Origin: Halorubrum californiense DSM 19288
Lineage (GTDB): Archaea; Halobacteriota; Halobacteria; Halobacteriales; Haloferacaceae
Assembly (NCBI RefSeq): GCF_000336875.1
Contig: NZ_AOJK01000041.1
Location: forward strand, 139,925-179,716
Direction: 5' to 3'
DNA length: 39,792 nt
Shown here: positions 8,329 through 15,956 of the stretch, in pieces
Layout of the letters: each line of letters starts with the position of its first letter
How positions within the stretch are numbered: position 1 is the stretch's first letter
Position numbers and translations under genes: made by a program
Notes under the pieces: model-generated
Told to the model about the DNA's origin: nothing
Seen by the model: only the letters and a program-made list of their open reading frames with translations
Database searches by the model: none

Positions 8329-8805
8329 GTGTCACCAGTCGTTCGTCGCGCCCGAGGGATGGCGCCCGTCGCCGGCGTGCTGCTCATCGCGATCACGGTC
8401 GTGTTGGCCGGCGGCGTCGCGGCCGCGGCGCTCGACGGTCCGAGCGCGACGGTGCCGCCGTCGGCGGTGCTGTCGCTGTCGGCCACCGACGACCGGATCG
8501 CGATCGATCACCGCGGCGGCGACCCGATCGACGTCTCCGCGGTGACGATCCGGGTCAGCGTCGACGGCGAACCGCTCGACGAACAGCCGCCGGTCCCGTT
8601 CTTCTCGGCCGCCGGCTTCCACCCCGGCCCGACGGGCCCGTTCAACTCCGCGGGCGACGACGCGCTGCGCGCCGGGGAGACGGCGACGTTCCGCGTCGCG
8701 GACACCAACGACCCGACGCTCGAACCGGGCCGGCGGGTCACGGTCGAAATCACGGCCGACGGCCAGCCGGTCGCGACGCTGGAGGCGTTCGTCGAATCGG
8801 GGTGA
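8329..8805 (+). CDS. Type IV pilin-like protein (archaeal pilin N-terminal domain)
   Basis: A 158-residue protein with the N-terminus MSPVVRRARGMAPVAGVLLIAITVVLAGGVAAAAL. A basic stretch ending in Arg-Gly before a hydrophobic helix is the class III (prepilin peptidase) signal of archaeal type IV pilins; cleavage would fall after RARG. The rest is a beta-rich domain (SLSATDDRIAIDHRGGDPIDVSAVTIRVSVDGEPL) of the type seen in haloarchaeal DUF1628-like pilins. The start is GTG, supported by the TATA box spacing. It could be a minor pilin or a pilin-like surface protein; no assembly ATPase or platform gene lies nearby, so it depends on genes elsewhere. Confidence 0.85.
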   Translation: MSPVVRRARGMAPVAGVLLIAITVVLAGGVAAAALDGPSATVPPSAVLSLSATDDRIAIDHRGGDPIDVSAVTIRVSVDGEPLDEQPPVPFFSAAGFHPGPTGPFNSAGDDALRAGETATFRVADTNDPTLEPGRRVTVEITADGQPVATLEAFVESG

Positions 8806-8831
8806 GAAGGTCTGCGCCGGCGTCCTCGGCG

Positions 8832-9521
8832 TTACTTGGCGTCGGGCACCGAGGGATCCGCATCGGCGACGGTCGACCGAGTCTCGTCGTCCGTCTCCTC
8901 GCCGCCCGGGACGCGAGCGACGGTCGTAATCGCTCGCGGGCTCTGCGGCGTCGCCTGTTGGATGTGGTGTTCGAACTCTTCGTAGCCGGCCGCCTCGAAC
9001 ATCCGGTCGGCCTCGTCGGCGTCGTAGAACAGCATGATCGCGTCGGCGACCCGCTGGAGGATCGGGTTGTGCGGGTAGTCGGGGCCGACGACGAGCACCT
9101 GTGCGCCCGGCTTCGCGACGCGGCGGAGTTCGCGCAGCCCCTCGACGGGATTGGGCCAGTACTCGATGGAGCCGGACGACCAGACGACGTCGAACGTGTC
9201 GTCGCGGAACGGGATCCGCTCGGCGTCGCCGCGGTAGAAGTTCACCCGGTCGTGCTTGCCGAACTTCTCGAACGCCTTTTCCATCTGGTGGATGCTCTGG
9301 TCCAGCCCGTGGACGTCGTCGGCGTGTTCGAGCAGCCCTTCGGTGCCGAACCCGGTGCCGCAGCCGACGTCGAGCACCGTCGGGTCGTCGCCGAACTCCA
9401 GCCACGAGAGCGCCTCGGCGCGCATCTCCTCGTTCCAGTTGAAGGAGTTGATCTGGTCGTACACCTTCGAGAGGTACTTGTAGAAGAGCCGGGCGTTCGA
9501 CTTGTCCTCGAGGATCCCCAT
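8832..9521 (-). CDS. SAM-dependent quinone methyltransferase, VTE3/MPBQ-methyltransferase-like
   Basis: A 229-residue class I methyltransferase. The N-terminal segment FYKYLSKVYDQINSFNWNEEMR, the SAM motif VLDVGCGTGFG (49-59), GDAERIPFRDDTFD, and SSGSIEYWPNPVEGLRELRRVAKPGA all resemble the plant MPBQ/MSBQ methyltransferase VTE3, a family known to have archaeal relatives. In a haloarchaeon, which uses menaquinones, the likely substrate is a (demethyl)menaquinone or a similar prenylated quinone at the membrane surface. The ATG at 9521 has a CGTTATTGG box about 30 nt upstream. A Ser/Asp-rich tail follows residue 205. The methyltransferase call is secure; the substrate is inferred. Confidence 0.85.
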   Translation of the reverse strand: MGILEDKSNARLFYKYLSKVYDQINSFNWNEEMRAEALSWLEFGDDPTVLDVGCGTGFGTEGLLEHADDVHGLDQSIHQMEKAFEKFGKHDRVNFYRGDAERIPFRDDTFDVVWSSGSIEYWPNPVEGLRELRRVAKPGAQVLVVGPDYPHNPILQRVADAIMLFYDADEADRMFEAAGYEEFEHHIQQATPQSPRAITTVARVPGGEETDDETRSTVADADPSVPDAK

Positions 9522-9642
9522 TTACCGGTTCTTTGGGTCGCCGGCCCAATAACGACACGGATCCGCGAGGAGGTTCCGAACGTCCATGGCCGCGCCGACA
9601 CGCTTCCGACCGGCTTTTCCGCCCGCCGCCCCACCGACGGGT

Positions 9643-10506
9643 ATGGACCCGACGACGAGCGGCCGGTTCCGCGTCCACGACCGCCGCCAGCGGCCGGACA
9701 TCGACGACGGCTCGGGCGGGACCGACGCGGTCGACGACGGGACAGACTCGTCCGGCGTCGACGGCGACGAGGAGTTCGTCCTCGTCGAACTCGCCGACGG
9801 CCCGGTCGACCCGACGGACCCCGACGCCGAGGACCGCTTCGACCCCCTCTACGCCACCGCCGAGGGGTACGAGGGCGACCTCGCCGACGCCGTCGAGGCG
9901 CTCCGGGCCGGCTTCGTCGTCGACGCGACGCTGGCGTGGACTGACGGCTCCGCGCGCTTCCGCGACGTCGAGGTCGTCCGCGAGACGCGGTTCCGCTTCG
10001 CCGACGAGGTGGAGGGGATGTTCGAGGCGGCCGTCGAGACGTGGCAGCAGATCCGCGCCGAGGGCGAGCCGGTCGGCTCGATCACGACCCGCTCGAACGA
10101 CGGCGACCCCAACGGGGCGCTGTACCTCTTCGCGGACGCGCCGGGCAGCGACACCTTCGACGAGGTGCGCACGGGCCGGCTCCCGATCGAACCCCTCGTC
10201 GCGCGGGTGAACGAGTCGCGGGAGGACGACGACCCGCGGGAGGTGTTCGTGTTACGCCCCGCGGAACACGAGTTCGTCGCCGTCTACGTCGTCTTCGACC
10301 GCGACGGCGTCCTCGCGCAGACGGTCCGGGACACCTACGACCTCGGCGCCGGCCTCGCCGCGGGGCTCGACGCGAACTACCCCGACGGCGACGGCGGCGA
10401 TTCCGTCGTCTCCGACGCCTCGGACGACTCGGGGGAGGGAAGCGAGTTCGACGGGGATGACGACCTCGACGGCGGCGACGACTTCGACGCGCTCGACCGG
10501 CTGTAG
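9643..10506 (+). CDS. Acidic uncharacterised protein (DUF6663-like)
   Basis: A 287-residue soluble protein. I chose the ATG at 9643 (MDPTTSGRF) because GGCTTTTCC lies about 27 nt upstream; an ATG at 9586 is also in frame. It has an Asp/Gly/Ser-rich N-terminal linker, a central alpha/beta region (about 60-240: GYEGDLADAVEALRAGFVVDATLAW, then FVLRPAEHEFVAVYVVFDRDGVLAQTVRDTYDL), and a very acidic C-terminus (EGSEFDGDDDLDGGDDFDALDRL). I recall this as DUF6663 in haloarchaea; no function is known. It is divergent from the methyltransferase gene with 121 bp between starts. Confidence 0.75.
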   Translation: MDPTTSGRFRVHDRRQRPDIDDGSGGTDAVDDGTDSSGVDGDEEFVLVELADGPVDPTDPDAEDRFDPLYATAEGYEGDLADAVEALRAGFVVDATLAWTDGSARFRDVEVVRETRFRFADEVEGMFEAAVETWQQIRAEGEPVGSITTRSNDGDPNGALYLFADAPGSDTFDEVRTGRLPIEPLVARVNESREDDDPREVFVLRPAEHEFVAVYVVFDRDGVLAQTVRDTYDLGAGLAAGLDANYPDGDGGDSVVSDASDDSGEGSEFDGDDDLDGGDDFDALDRL

Positions 10507-10536
10507 GCCCTTCCTCTCTCGCGGACTACCGCCGCA

Positions 10537-11511
10537 CTACAGCCAGTCCGCGTCGGGGTCGACCCGGCCGTCCGGCGTCTCGCCGTTCAAGACGGCCGCC
10601 ACGTCGGCGGCGCCGCTCCGGTTCAGGTCGTCTCTCGCTTCCTCGCTGTACCACGCCGCGTGCGGCGTGACCACGGTGTCGTCGCGCCCGACGAGCGGGT
10701 CGTCCTCCGGCGGTTCCTCGGCGAGGACGTCGAGCCCGGCGGCCTTGATATCTCCCGCCTCCAGCGCGTCGAGCAGCGCGTCGGCGTCGACGACCGGGCC
10801 GCGGCTGACGTTGACGAGGACCGAATCCTCGCTCAGTCGCGCCAGTGCGTCGGCGTCGACGATCCCCCGCGTCGCGTCCGTCAGGGGGGCGTAGACGCCC
10901 ACGTGGTCGGCGCGGTCGAACAGCGCCTCGAACTCGACCTTCTCGACGCCGTAGTCGGCCATGTCGTCCGCGTCGACGAACGGGTCGTGCGCGACGAGGT
11001 CGGCGCCGAACCCGGAGAGCTGTTCGGCCGCCCGCCGCGCGATCGGTCCGAACGAGAGCAGCCCAATCGTCGACGCGCTCACGCGCCGGATCGGGGCGCC
11101 GACCTCCCAGCTCCAGTCGCCGGCGGCGACCGAGTCGTCGTACGCCTTCAGCGAGCGCAGGCAGGCGAACAGCAGCGAGACGGAGTGGGTCGCCACCTCG
11201 TCGGTGCAGTACTCGGGCACGCGGGTGACCGTCACGCCGCGTTCCGCCGCCGCCGCGACGTCGATGTTGTCCACCCCCACCGCCGAGCGGACGACGACGT
11301 CGAGGTCGGTGGCGTCGAGCGCCGCCTCGGTGACGGGCGTGTTGATGTCGGTAACGACGGCGTCGGCGCCGGCCGCCGCCTCGATCAGCCGGTCGGTCGA
11401 CCCCAGCTCCGCGACCTCGATGTCGACCGGCTCGTCGACGGCGTCGGCGAGGACCTCGCGGTACGTCTCCGGGTCTATCATCGGGAACGCCGACAGCACG
11501 ACTCTGGGCAT
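10537..11511 (-). CDS. D-2-hydroxyacid dehydrogenase, CtBP-like
   Basis: A 324-residue NAD(P)-dependent D-isomer 2-hydroxyacid dehydrogenase. The catalytic Arg lies in VNVSRGPVVD (R237), the Glu in LDVLAEEPP (E265/E266) and the His in TPHAAWYSEEA (H284); the HAAWYSE segment is characteristic of the C-terminal-binding-protein branch. The substrate-side motif RSAVGVDNIDV is at 75-85. The Rossmann glycine motif, usually GxGxxG, reads S153-F-G-P-I-A158, so two of three glycines are replaced. ATG at 11511 was chosen because the family begins there and a CCGTAAAGTGG box is about 29 nt upstream. Substrate unknown. Confidence 0.9.
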   Translation of the reverse strand: MPRVVLSAFPMIDPETYREVLADAVDEPVDIEVAELGSTDRLIEAAAGADAVVTDINTPVTEAALDATDLDVVVRSAVGVDNIDVAAAAERGVTVTRVPEYCTDEVATHSVSLLFACLRSLKAYDDSVAAGDWSWEVGAPIRRVSASTIGLLSFGPIARRAAEQLSGFGADLVAHDPFVDADDMADYGVEKVEFEALFDRADHVGVYAPLTDATRGIVDADALARLSEDSVLVNVSRGPVVDADALLDALEAGDIKAAGLDVLAEEPPEDDPLVGRDDTVVTPHAAWYSEEARDDLNRSGAADVAAVLNGETPDGRVDPDADWL

Positions 11512-11653
11512 ACGCGGCGTTTCCTCGCCCCGCCACTTTACGGCTGTCACTGACGCTGTCAGGCGCTCGTACGTCCGTTTCGATCGTGAGGGATCGTCGC
11601 GCGGCGGGTCGCGTTCCGATGGCTCTTTGCGGTCGCCGGCCGTACGGGGTGCC

Positions 11654-11959
11654 GTGAGCGAGGACAGTTCGAAGCCGCCGATGCTGGTTCTCTTGGAGTC
11701 GCTGTCGTTCTACCGCAACGTCCGCGTCGGAGCGGCGGCCGGCGCGCTGCTCGCGGTCCTGTTGTACCTCGTCCGGACCTTCGAACTCCTTGGACCGGTG
11801 ATCGACACGCGCGACTACCCGCTGTTCGGCCCGGACGTCTGGTTCCTCCTGCTCGCGTTCGTGCTGGCGGCGACGTCTGCGCTGTCCGTGGCGGTCGTCC
11901 TCACGATAGCGGCGGCGGTCCGCGGCGCACGCGAGGGCGGCGCGGAGCGCCCGGAGTAG
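11654..11959 (+). CDS. Small two-helix membrane protein
   Basis: A 101-residue protein starting at GTG (MSEDSSKPPM). Two transmembrane helices are evident: about 28-45 (GAAAGALLAVLLYLVRTF) and about 65-88 (VWFLLLAFVLAATSALSVAVVL), with a basic C-terminal tail. It resembles small haloarchaeal DUF7536-type proteins from memory. The GTG is chosen over upstream in-frame starts because those would extend through the divergent promoter area. No function can be assigned. Confidence 0.72.
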   Translation: MSEDSSKPPMLVLLESLSFYRNVRVGAAAGALLAVLLYLVRTFELLGPVIDTRDYPLFGPDVWFLLLAFVLAATSALSVAVVLTIAAAVRGAREGGAERPE

Positions 11960-12054
11960 CCGTACGCCCCGGACCCTTATGCGCGAGGGAGCCGCACCGC
12001 TCGAAGTCGTCGGCGTCCCTGTTTGAAAAACGAACTCCGTGCGGCGGCGACGCG

Positions 12055-12336
12055 TCAGTCGGCGGTACAGGAGGCCTCGCCCTCGTCGGCGGTGAACTCC
12101 TGTGCCGGCTCCGTCAGCTTGTAGAGGTTCTGTCTGGCGTCCGCGAAGTAGACGTCCTCGTCGACGACCCCGATTCCTTCGAGCCGTTCCAGCGCGTACC
12201 GGACGGTGCGGGCCGACAGCATCGACTCTTGGACGATCCCCTTCTGGGTCAACGGTCCGTTGTACTCGAGCACCTTGAAGACGAGTTTGGCGCTCGGTGG
12301 GAGGTCGTCGAGCCCCTCCGTTTGAGTTCCTTCCAT
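12055..12336 (-). CDS. Small winged-helix transcriptional regulator (MarR/TrmB-like)
   Basis: A 93-residue protein, essentially one winged-helix domain: LPPSAKLVFKVLEYNGPLTQKGIVQESMLSARTVRYALERLEGIGVV, followed by a wing (DEDVYFADARQNLYKL). The recognition helix is SARTVRYALERL. The ATG at 12336 is preferred to one at 12357 because AACATTTATCAC lies about 28 nt before it. There is no ligand domain, so it would act as a simple DNA-binding switch or dimer. An unusual nested inverted repeat lies 58-118 nt upstream of its start and may be its own operator. Confidence 0.88.
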   Translation of the reverse strand: MEGTQTEGLDDLPPSAKLVFKVLEYNGPLTQKGIVQESMLSARTVRYALERLEGIGVVDEDVYFADARQNLYKLTEPAQEFTADEGEASCTAD

Positions 12337-12360
12337 CGTTACGGTTCGAAACCGCACACG

Positions 12361-12454
12361 GTGATAAATGTTGATGGAGTATCCCCGTCTGAGCGGTGTT
12401 TACCGGCAAAATGCTCCGAATTCTGTGCCGGAAGCCGGCAGAATACACCGGTAA
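12361..12454. promoter_or_regulatory. Promoter and nested inverted repeat upstream of the winged-helix gene
   Basis: The 305-bp gap between the divergent genes at 12336 (minus) and 12642 (plus) holds a minus-strand TATA candidate (ATTTATCAC, about 12361-12370). Beyond it, TTACCGG at 12400-12406 mirrors CCGGTAA at 12448-12454, CGGTGT (12394-12399) mirrors ACACCG (12445-12450), and an inner dyad TTCTG..CCGG / CCGG-CAGAA occupies 12421-12442. The remainder of the gap, about 12455-12605, is GC-rich with no recognisable feature; the plus-strand gene has GGCTTTTCACGG about 27 nt before its ATG. Confidence 0.5.
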
Positions 12455-12641
12455 GTGGCCGCTGGACTGACCAGTCAGTCAGCAATTCGGCTCGCGCGCG
12501 CCTCGGCCGCGCCGCCGCGAGCCGGACCGACGGGGTGCGGCCCTCGGGGTCTCGGTGTCCGGGTCTCGGCGTCTCCCCGTCGCGGTCGCGGGCGACGGTC
12601 GGAACGAACGGCTTTTCACGGGCGCTCGCGGATCCCAAAGC

Positions 12642-12950
12642 ATGAGCGACGATTCGGGCCTGTCCGACCACGCGCGCGGCGTGGTCGTCACGACCATCTG
12701 CTGTCTCGCCGGGATCGCGGCCGGTGTCGTCTCGGCCGTCTACGTCGGCACCGATCCGGCGTCCGCCGCGAGCACCACCGCGGTGTTCGTGCTGGGGGCG
12801 TTCGTCATCGCGCAGTACCCGATATTCAAGGCCGTCGGCGTCGGCGACCTCGGGATCAAGGACAACCTCTACGTGGCCTTTCTCACGTTCACCCTCTGGT
12901 TCATCAGCTACACCGTCCTGCTGACCTCGGCCGTCGACCTGGGGGTCTGA
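12642..12950 (+). CDS. EMC6-like small membrane protein
   Basis: A 102-residue protein with three hydrophobic helices: about 13-34 (VVVTTICCLAGIAAGVVSAVYV), 44-60 (TTAVFVLGAFVIAQYPI), and 75-95 (YVAFLTFTLWFISYTVLLTSA). The pattern matches archaeal proteins annotated as EMC6-like; EMC6 is a subunit of the eukaryotic ER membrane protein insertase. The ATG at 12642 fits the TTTTCAC box about 27 nt upstream. Its TGA (12948-12950) is followed after one base by the ATG of the ABCE1 gene, so the two are almost certainly co-transcribed and coupled. Topology is seen in the sequence; the insertase role is by homology only. Confidence 0.78.
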   Translation: MSDDSGLSDHARGVVVTTICCLAGIAAGVVSAVYVGTDPASAASTTAVFVLGAFVIAQYPIFKAVGVGDLGIKDNLYVAFLTFTLWFISYTVLLTSAVDLGV

Positions 12951-12951
12951 G

Positions 12952-14772
12952 ATGGCGGACGACAGTATCGCGGTCGTGGACCTCGATCGGTGTCAACCCG
13001 ACCGCTGCAACTACGAGTGTATGAAGGACTGCCCGCCCAACCGGACGGGTAAGGAGTGTATCACGAAACGGGGCGAGGACACCGAGGAGGGCGACCCGGA
13101 CCAGATCCACATCTCCGAGGAGATCTGTCTAGGCGAGACCTGCGGCATCTGCGTCAACTCCTGCCCGTTCGACGCGATCGAGATCATCAACCTCCCCTCC
13201 GAACTCGACGACGATCCGGTCCACCGCTACGGCGACAACGCGTTCTCGCTGTACGGCCTCCCGACGCCGGAGCCGGGCAGCGTCACCGGCATCCTCGGGC
13301 CGAACGGGATCGGGAAGTCGACCGCCGTCCACGCGCTCGCCGGTGAGATGGTCCCGAACCTCGGCGACTATTCCGCCGACGGCGACTGGGAGCGCGTCCT
13401 CGACCGCTTCCGCGGCACGGGGATCCAGAGCTACCTCGAATCGCTCCGTGACGGCGACGTGACGGTCGCGCGCAAGCCGCAGTACGTCGACCAGATCCCG
13501 AACCAGTTCGACGGCAACACCCGCGAACTGCTGGAGCGCACCGACGAGCGCGGGGCGCTCGACGGCCTCGTCGACCGGCTCAACATCCGCCCGGTGATGG
13601 ACCAGGACATCGACTCCATCTCGGGCGGCGAGCTCCAGCGCGTCGCCATCGCGGCGTGTCTCGCCCGCGACGCCGACTTCTACTTCCTCGACGAGATCAC
13701 GCCGTACCTCGACATCGGCCAGCGGATGATCGTCGCCCGGCTCATCCGCGAGTTGGCGGACGACGACACCGCGGACCGGTCGATGCTCGTCGTCGAACAC
13801 GACCTCGCTATCCTCGATCTCCTCGCCGACACCCTCCACGTCGCGTACGGTGAACCCGGCGCCTACGGTGTCATCACCGACCCGAAGTCGGTCCGCAAGG
13901 GTATCAACGAGTACCTGAAGGGGTACCTCGACAACGAGAACATGCGAATTCGCCCCTCGGCGATCACCTTCGAGGAGCACGCGCCGCGGGTCGCCTCCCG
14001 GAGCGAGACGCTGATCGAGTACCCCGACCTGACGAAGTCGTACGGCGACGGCGAGTTCGAACTTCACGTCGAGGGCGGCGAGATCAACCGCTCCGAGGTG
14101 CTGGGCGTCGTCGGCCCGAACGGGATCGGGAAGTCCACGCTCGCGGAGCTGTTCACCGGCGACTTGGAGCCGGACGGGGGCGAACTCGACTTCGCGCTCG
14201 ACATCTCCTACAAGCCGCAGTACATCGACATCGACCGGCACATGCGGGTGGACGCCTTCCTCTCCTCTATCACCGACGAGTTCGGCTCCTCCTACTGGAA
14301 CACCGAGATCGCCCAGCCGCTCCAGCTGGAGCGCGTGATGGAGCAGAACCTCTCGGACCTCTCGGGCGGGGAGCGCCAGCGCGTCGCCATCGCCGCCTGT
14401 CTCTCGGACGACGCCGACCTCTACCTGCTCGACGAGCCCTCCGCGCACCTCGACGTGGAACAGCGCGTGCGGGCGACGACCGCGATCCGCCGGTACGCTG
14501 AGAACCACGACGCGACGGTGATGGTGATCGACCACGACATCTACATGATCGACCTGCTCGCCGACCGCCTGATGGTGTTCGACGGCGAGCCGGCCGAGCG
14601 CGGGCGCGCGGCGCCGCCGCAGGAGATGCGCGCCGGGATGAACGAGTTCCTCGCCGACCTCGACATCACCTTCCGCCGCGACGAGCGCACGGGCCGCCCC
14701 CGCATCAACAAGCCGGGCTCGCAGCTCGACAGCCAGCAGAAGCGCGACGGCGAGTACTACTACTCCGGCTGA
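12952..14772 (+). CDS. rli: ABCE1/Rli1 ribosome-recycling ATPase
   Basis: A 606-residue twin-ATPase that splits post-termination 70S-type archaeal ribosomes and binds the small subunit. The N-terminal FeS domain has cluster I (C14, C19, C23, C27) and ferredoxin-like cluster II (CLGETCGICVNSCPFDA, from residue 59). Two ABC domains follow, each with Walker A GPNGIGKST, signature SGGELQRVAIAA / SGGERQRVAIAA, and Walker B (YFLDEITPYLD; LYLLDEPSAHLD). The domain order and length are standard for ABCE1. It is directly downstream of the EMC6-like gene. Identification is certain. Confidence 0.98.
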   Translation: MADDSIAVVDLDRCQPDRCNYECMKDCPPNRTGKECITKRGEDTEEGDPDQIHISEEICLGETCGICVNSCPFDAIEIINLPSELDDDPVHRYGDNAFSLYGLPTPEPGSVTGILGPNGIGKSTAVHALAGEMVPNLGDYSADGDWERVLDRFRGTGIQSYLESLRDGDVTVARKPQYVDQIPNQFDGNTRELLERTDERGALDGLVDRLNIRPVMDQDIDSISGGELQRVAIAACLARDADFYFLDEITPYLDIGQRMIVARLIRELADDDTADRSMLVVEHDLAILDLLADTLHVAYGEPGAYGVITDPKSVRKGINEYLKGYLDNENMRIRPSAITFEEHAPRVASRSETLIEYPDLTKSYGDGEFELHVEGGEINRSEVLGVVGPNGIGKSTLAELFTGDLEPDGGELDFALDISYKPQYIDIDRHMRVDAFLSSITDEFGSSYWNTEIAQPLQLERVMEQNLSDLSGGERQRVAIAACLSDDADLYLLDEPSAHLDVEQRVRATTAIRRYAENHDATVMVIDHDIYMIDLLADRLMVFDGEPAERGRAAPPQEMRAGMNEFLADLDITFRRDERTGRPRINKPGSQLDSQQKRDGEYYYSG

Positions 14773-14847
14773 GGCGGTCGCAGAAACGACCCGTCCGCCC
14801 TCGCCGCTACCCCGAACCTTTCCTCGTCCGCCGCCGGACGCTCCGCC

Positions 14848-15591
14848 ATGCCCGAGACCGACGCCGACCTGTTCGGCATGACGTGGGAGGACGCCGAGAG
14901 CGCGATCGACGATGCCGACTTCGCGGTCCTCCCGACCGGCAGTATCGAGCAGCACGGCCCGCACCTCCCCGTGTCGACCGACACGCTCCGCGCGGACCAC
15001 CTGACCGCGGAGCTCGTCGACGCCGCCGGCGAGTTCGATCTCGACCTGCTGCGGCTCCCGACGCTGCCGTACGGCCAGTCGGAACACCACATGCGGTTCC
15101 CGGGGACGGTCACCCTCTCGACGGAGACGTACGTCGACGTGATCCGCGAGATCGGCGAGTCGGTGGCCGAACACGGCGCCGACCGACTCCTCATCGTGAA
15201 CACCCACGGCGGGAACCGGGAGCCGCTGTCGGTCGCCGCCGACCGACTCGGGCGCGACACCGACCTCACGGTCCACTTCGTCCACTGGACGGACTTCGCG
15301 CGCGAGGACCTCGAAGCGGCGTACGGTGAGGGGTGGGGTCACGCCGGCGACCACGAGACGAGCTTCGTCGAGCTGTACCGCCCGGACCTCGTTCGGACGG
15401 CGAAGAAGGAGCCGCAGGAGGCCGACGAGATGCCGCGCACCCGGAGCTACGAGTACTTCGACGAGGTGACCGAGCTGGGCGGGCTCGGTGACCCGACGAA
15501 CAGCGACCCGGACGCGCTCGAACCGATCGTCGCCGCGACGACGCGCGAGATACTCGGCGCGCTCGTCGAGGACATCGACGCGGGGTGGTAG
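14848..15591 (+). CDS. Creatininase-family amidohydrolase
   Basis: A 247-residue metal-dependent amidohydrolase. Family metal-site motifs are seen: GSIEQHGPHLPVSTD (E34, H36, H39, D45), NTHGGNR, and GDHETSF (E170). The family includes creatininase and the archaeal formylamide hydrolase ArfB, which acts early in flavin/F420 biosynthesis; ArfB is a reasonable possibility here because haloarchaea make F420, but the sequence alone does not settle it. ATG at 14848, with a CCTTTCCTC stretch about 30 nt upstream. It follows the ABCE1 gene by 75 bp. Confidence 0.88.
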   Translation: MPETDADLFGMTWEDAESAIDDADFAVLPTGSIEQHGPHLPVSTDTLRADHLTAELVDAAGEFDLDLLRLPTLPYGQSEHHMRFPGTVTLSTETYVDVIREIGESVAEHGADRLLIVNTHGGNREPLSVAADRLGRDTDLTVHFVHWTDFAREDLEAAYGEGWGHAGDHETSFVELYRPDLVRTAKKEPQEADEMPRTRSYEYFDEVTELGGLGDPTNSDPDALEPIVAATTREILGALVEDIDAGW

Positions 15592-15656
15592 GGGGCCGCC
15601 GCGATCCGATCCGCGGTATCGAAGCGATTAAGCCCGGAACACGCGAACCGCAGCAC

Positions 15657-15923
15657 ATGTACCACCTCATCATCCGCGGCGACCCCGACATCCGGAAGGA
15701 CGCGGTGATCGAGCACGAGGGCGAGGAGCTGGTCTGTTTCGGCATCAACGTTCAGGGCGGCTGGCACGGCCCGGACGAGCCGCAGCTCTGGTGTACCGTC
15801 GGCACCGAAGACGAGCGCGAGGCGTACGACAAACGCGAGTACGTCCCCCACTGGCTCGACGTCGAGACGGTCGACGCCGAGGACCTGAACGTGGTCAAAG
15901 CGAAGGGCGAACTCTCCGTTTAA
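15657..15923 (+). CDS. Small conserved haloarchaeal protein (HAH_0734-like)
   Basis: An 88-residue protein: MYHLIIRGDPDIRKDAVIEHEGEELVCFGINVQGGW, then GPDEPQLWCTVGTEDEREAY. I recognise this as the family named HAH_0734 in haloarchaea; no function is known. It looks like a compact, mostly beta domain with no signal or membrane segment. The ATG at 15657 is supported by GCGATTAAGCC about 28 nt upstream. It converges with the Sua5 gene, whose stop is 33 bp away; the gap includes a GACGTTTTCTC tract that could serve as a shared terminator. Confidence 0.85.
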   Translation: MYHLIIRGDPDIRKDAVIEHEGEELVCFGINVQGGWHGPDEPQLWCTVGTEDEREAYDKREYVPHWLDVETVDAEDLNVVKAKGELSV

Positions 15924-15956
15924 GCCCGGACGACCGACGTTTTCTCCCGGCTCTCC
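15924..15956. terminator. Possible shared terminator between convergent genes
   Basis: The 33-bp convergent gap contains a short T-tract (GTTTTCTC) in otherwise GC-rich sequence, the kind of signal at which archaeal polymerase terminates. Evidence is positional only. Confidence 0.3.

Noticed and set aside
4829-8545. A very long plus-strand open frame (over 1200 codons)
   Set aside because: It runs antisense through etfB and the winged-helix gene, and its product is Arg/Asp/Val-rich with no domains. High-GC sequence commonly leaves shadow frames open.
13129-15354. A 741-codon minus-strand open frame
   Set aside because: It is antisense to the ABCE1 and creatininase-family genes, which are certain; a shadow of codon bias.
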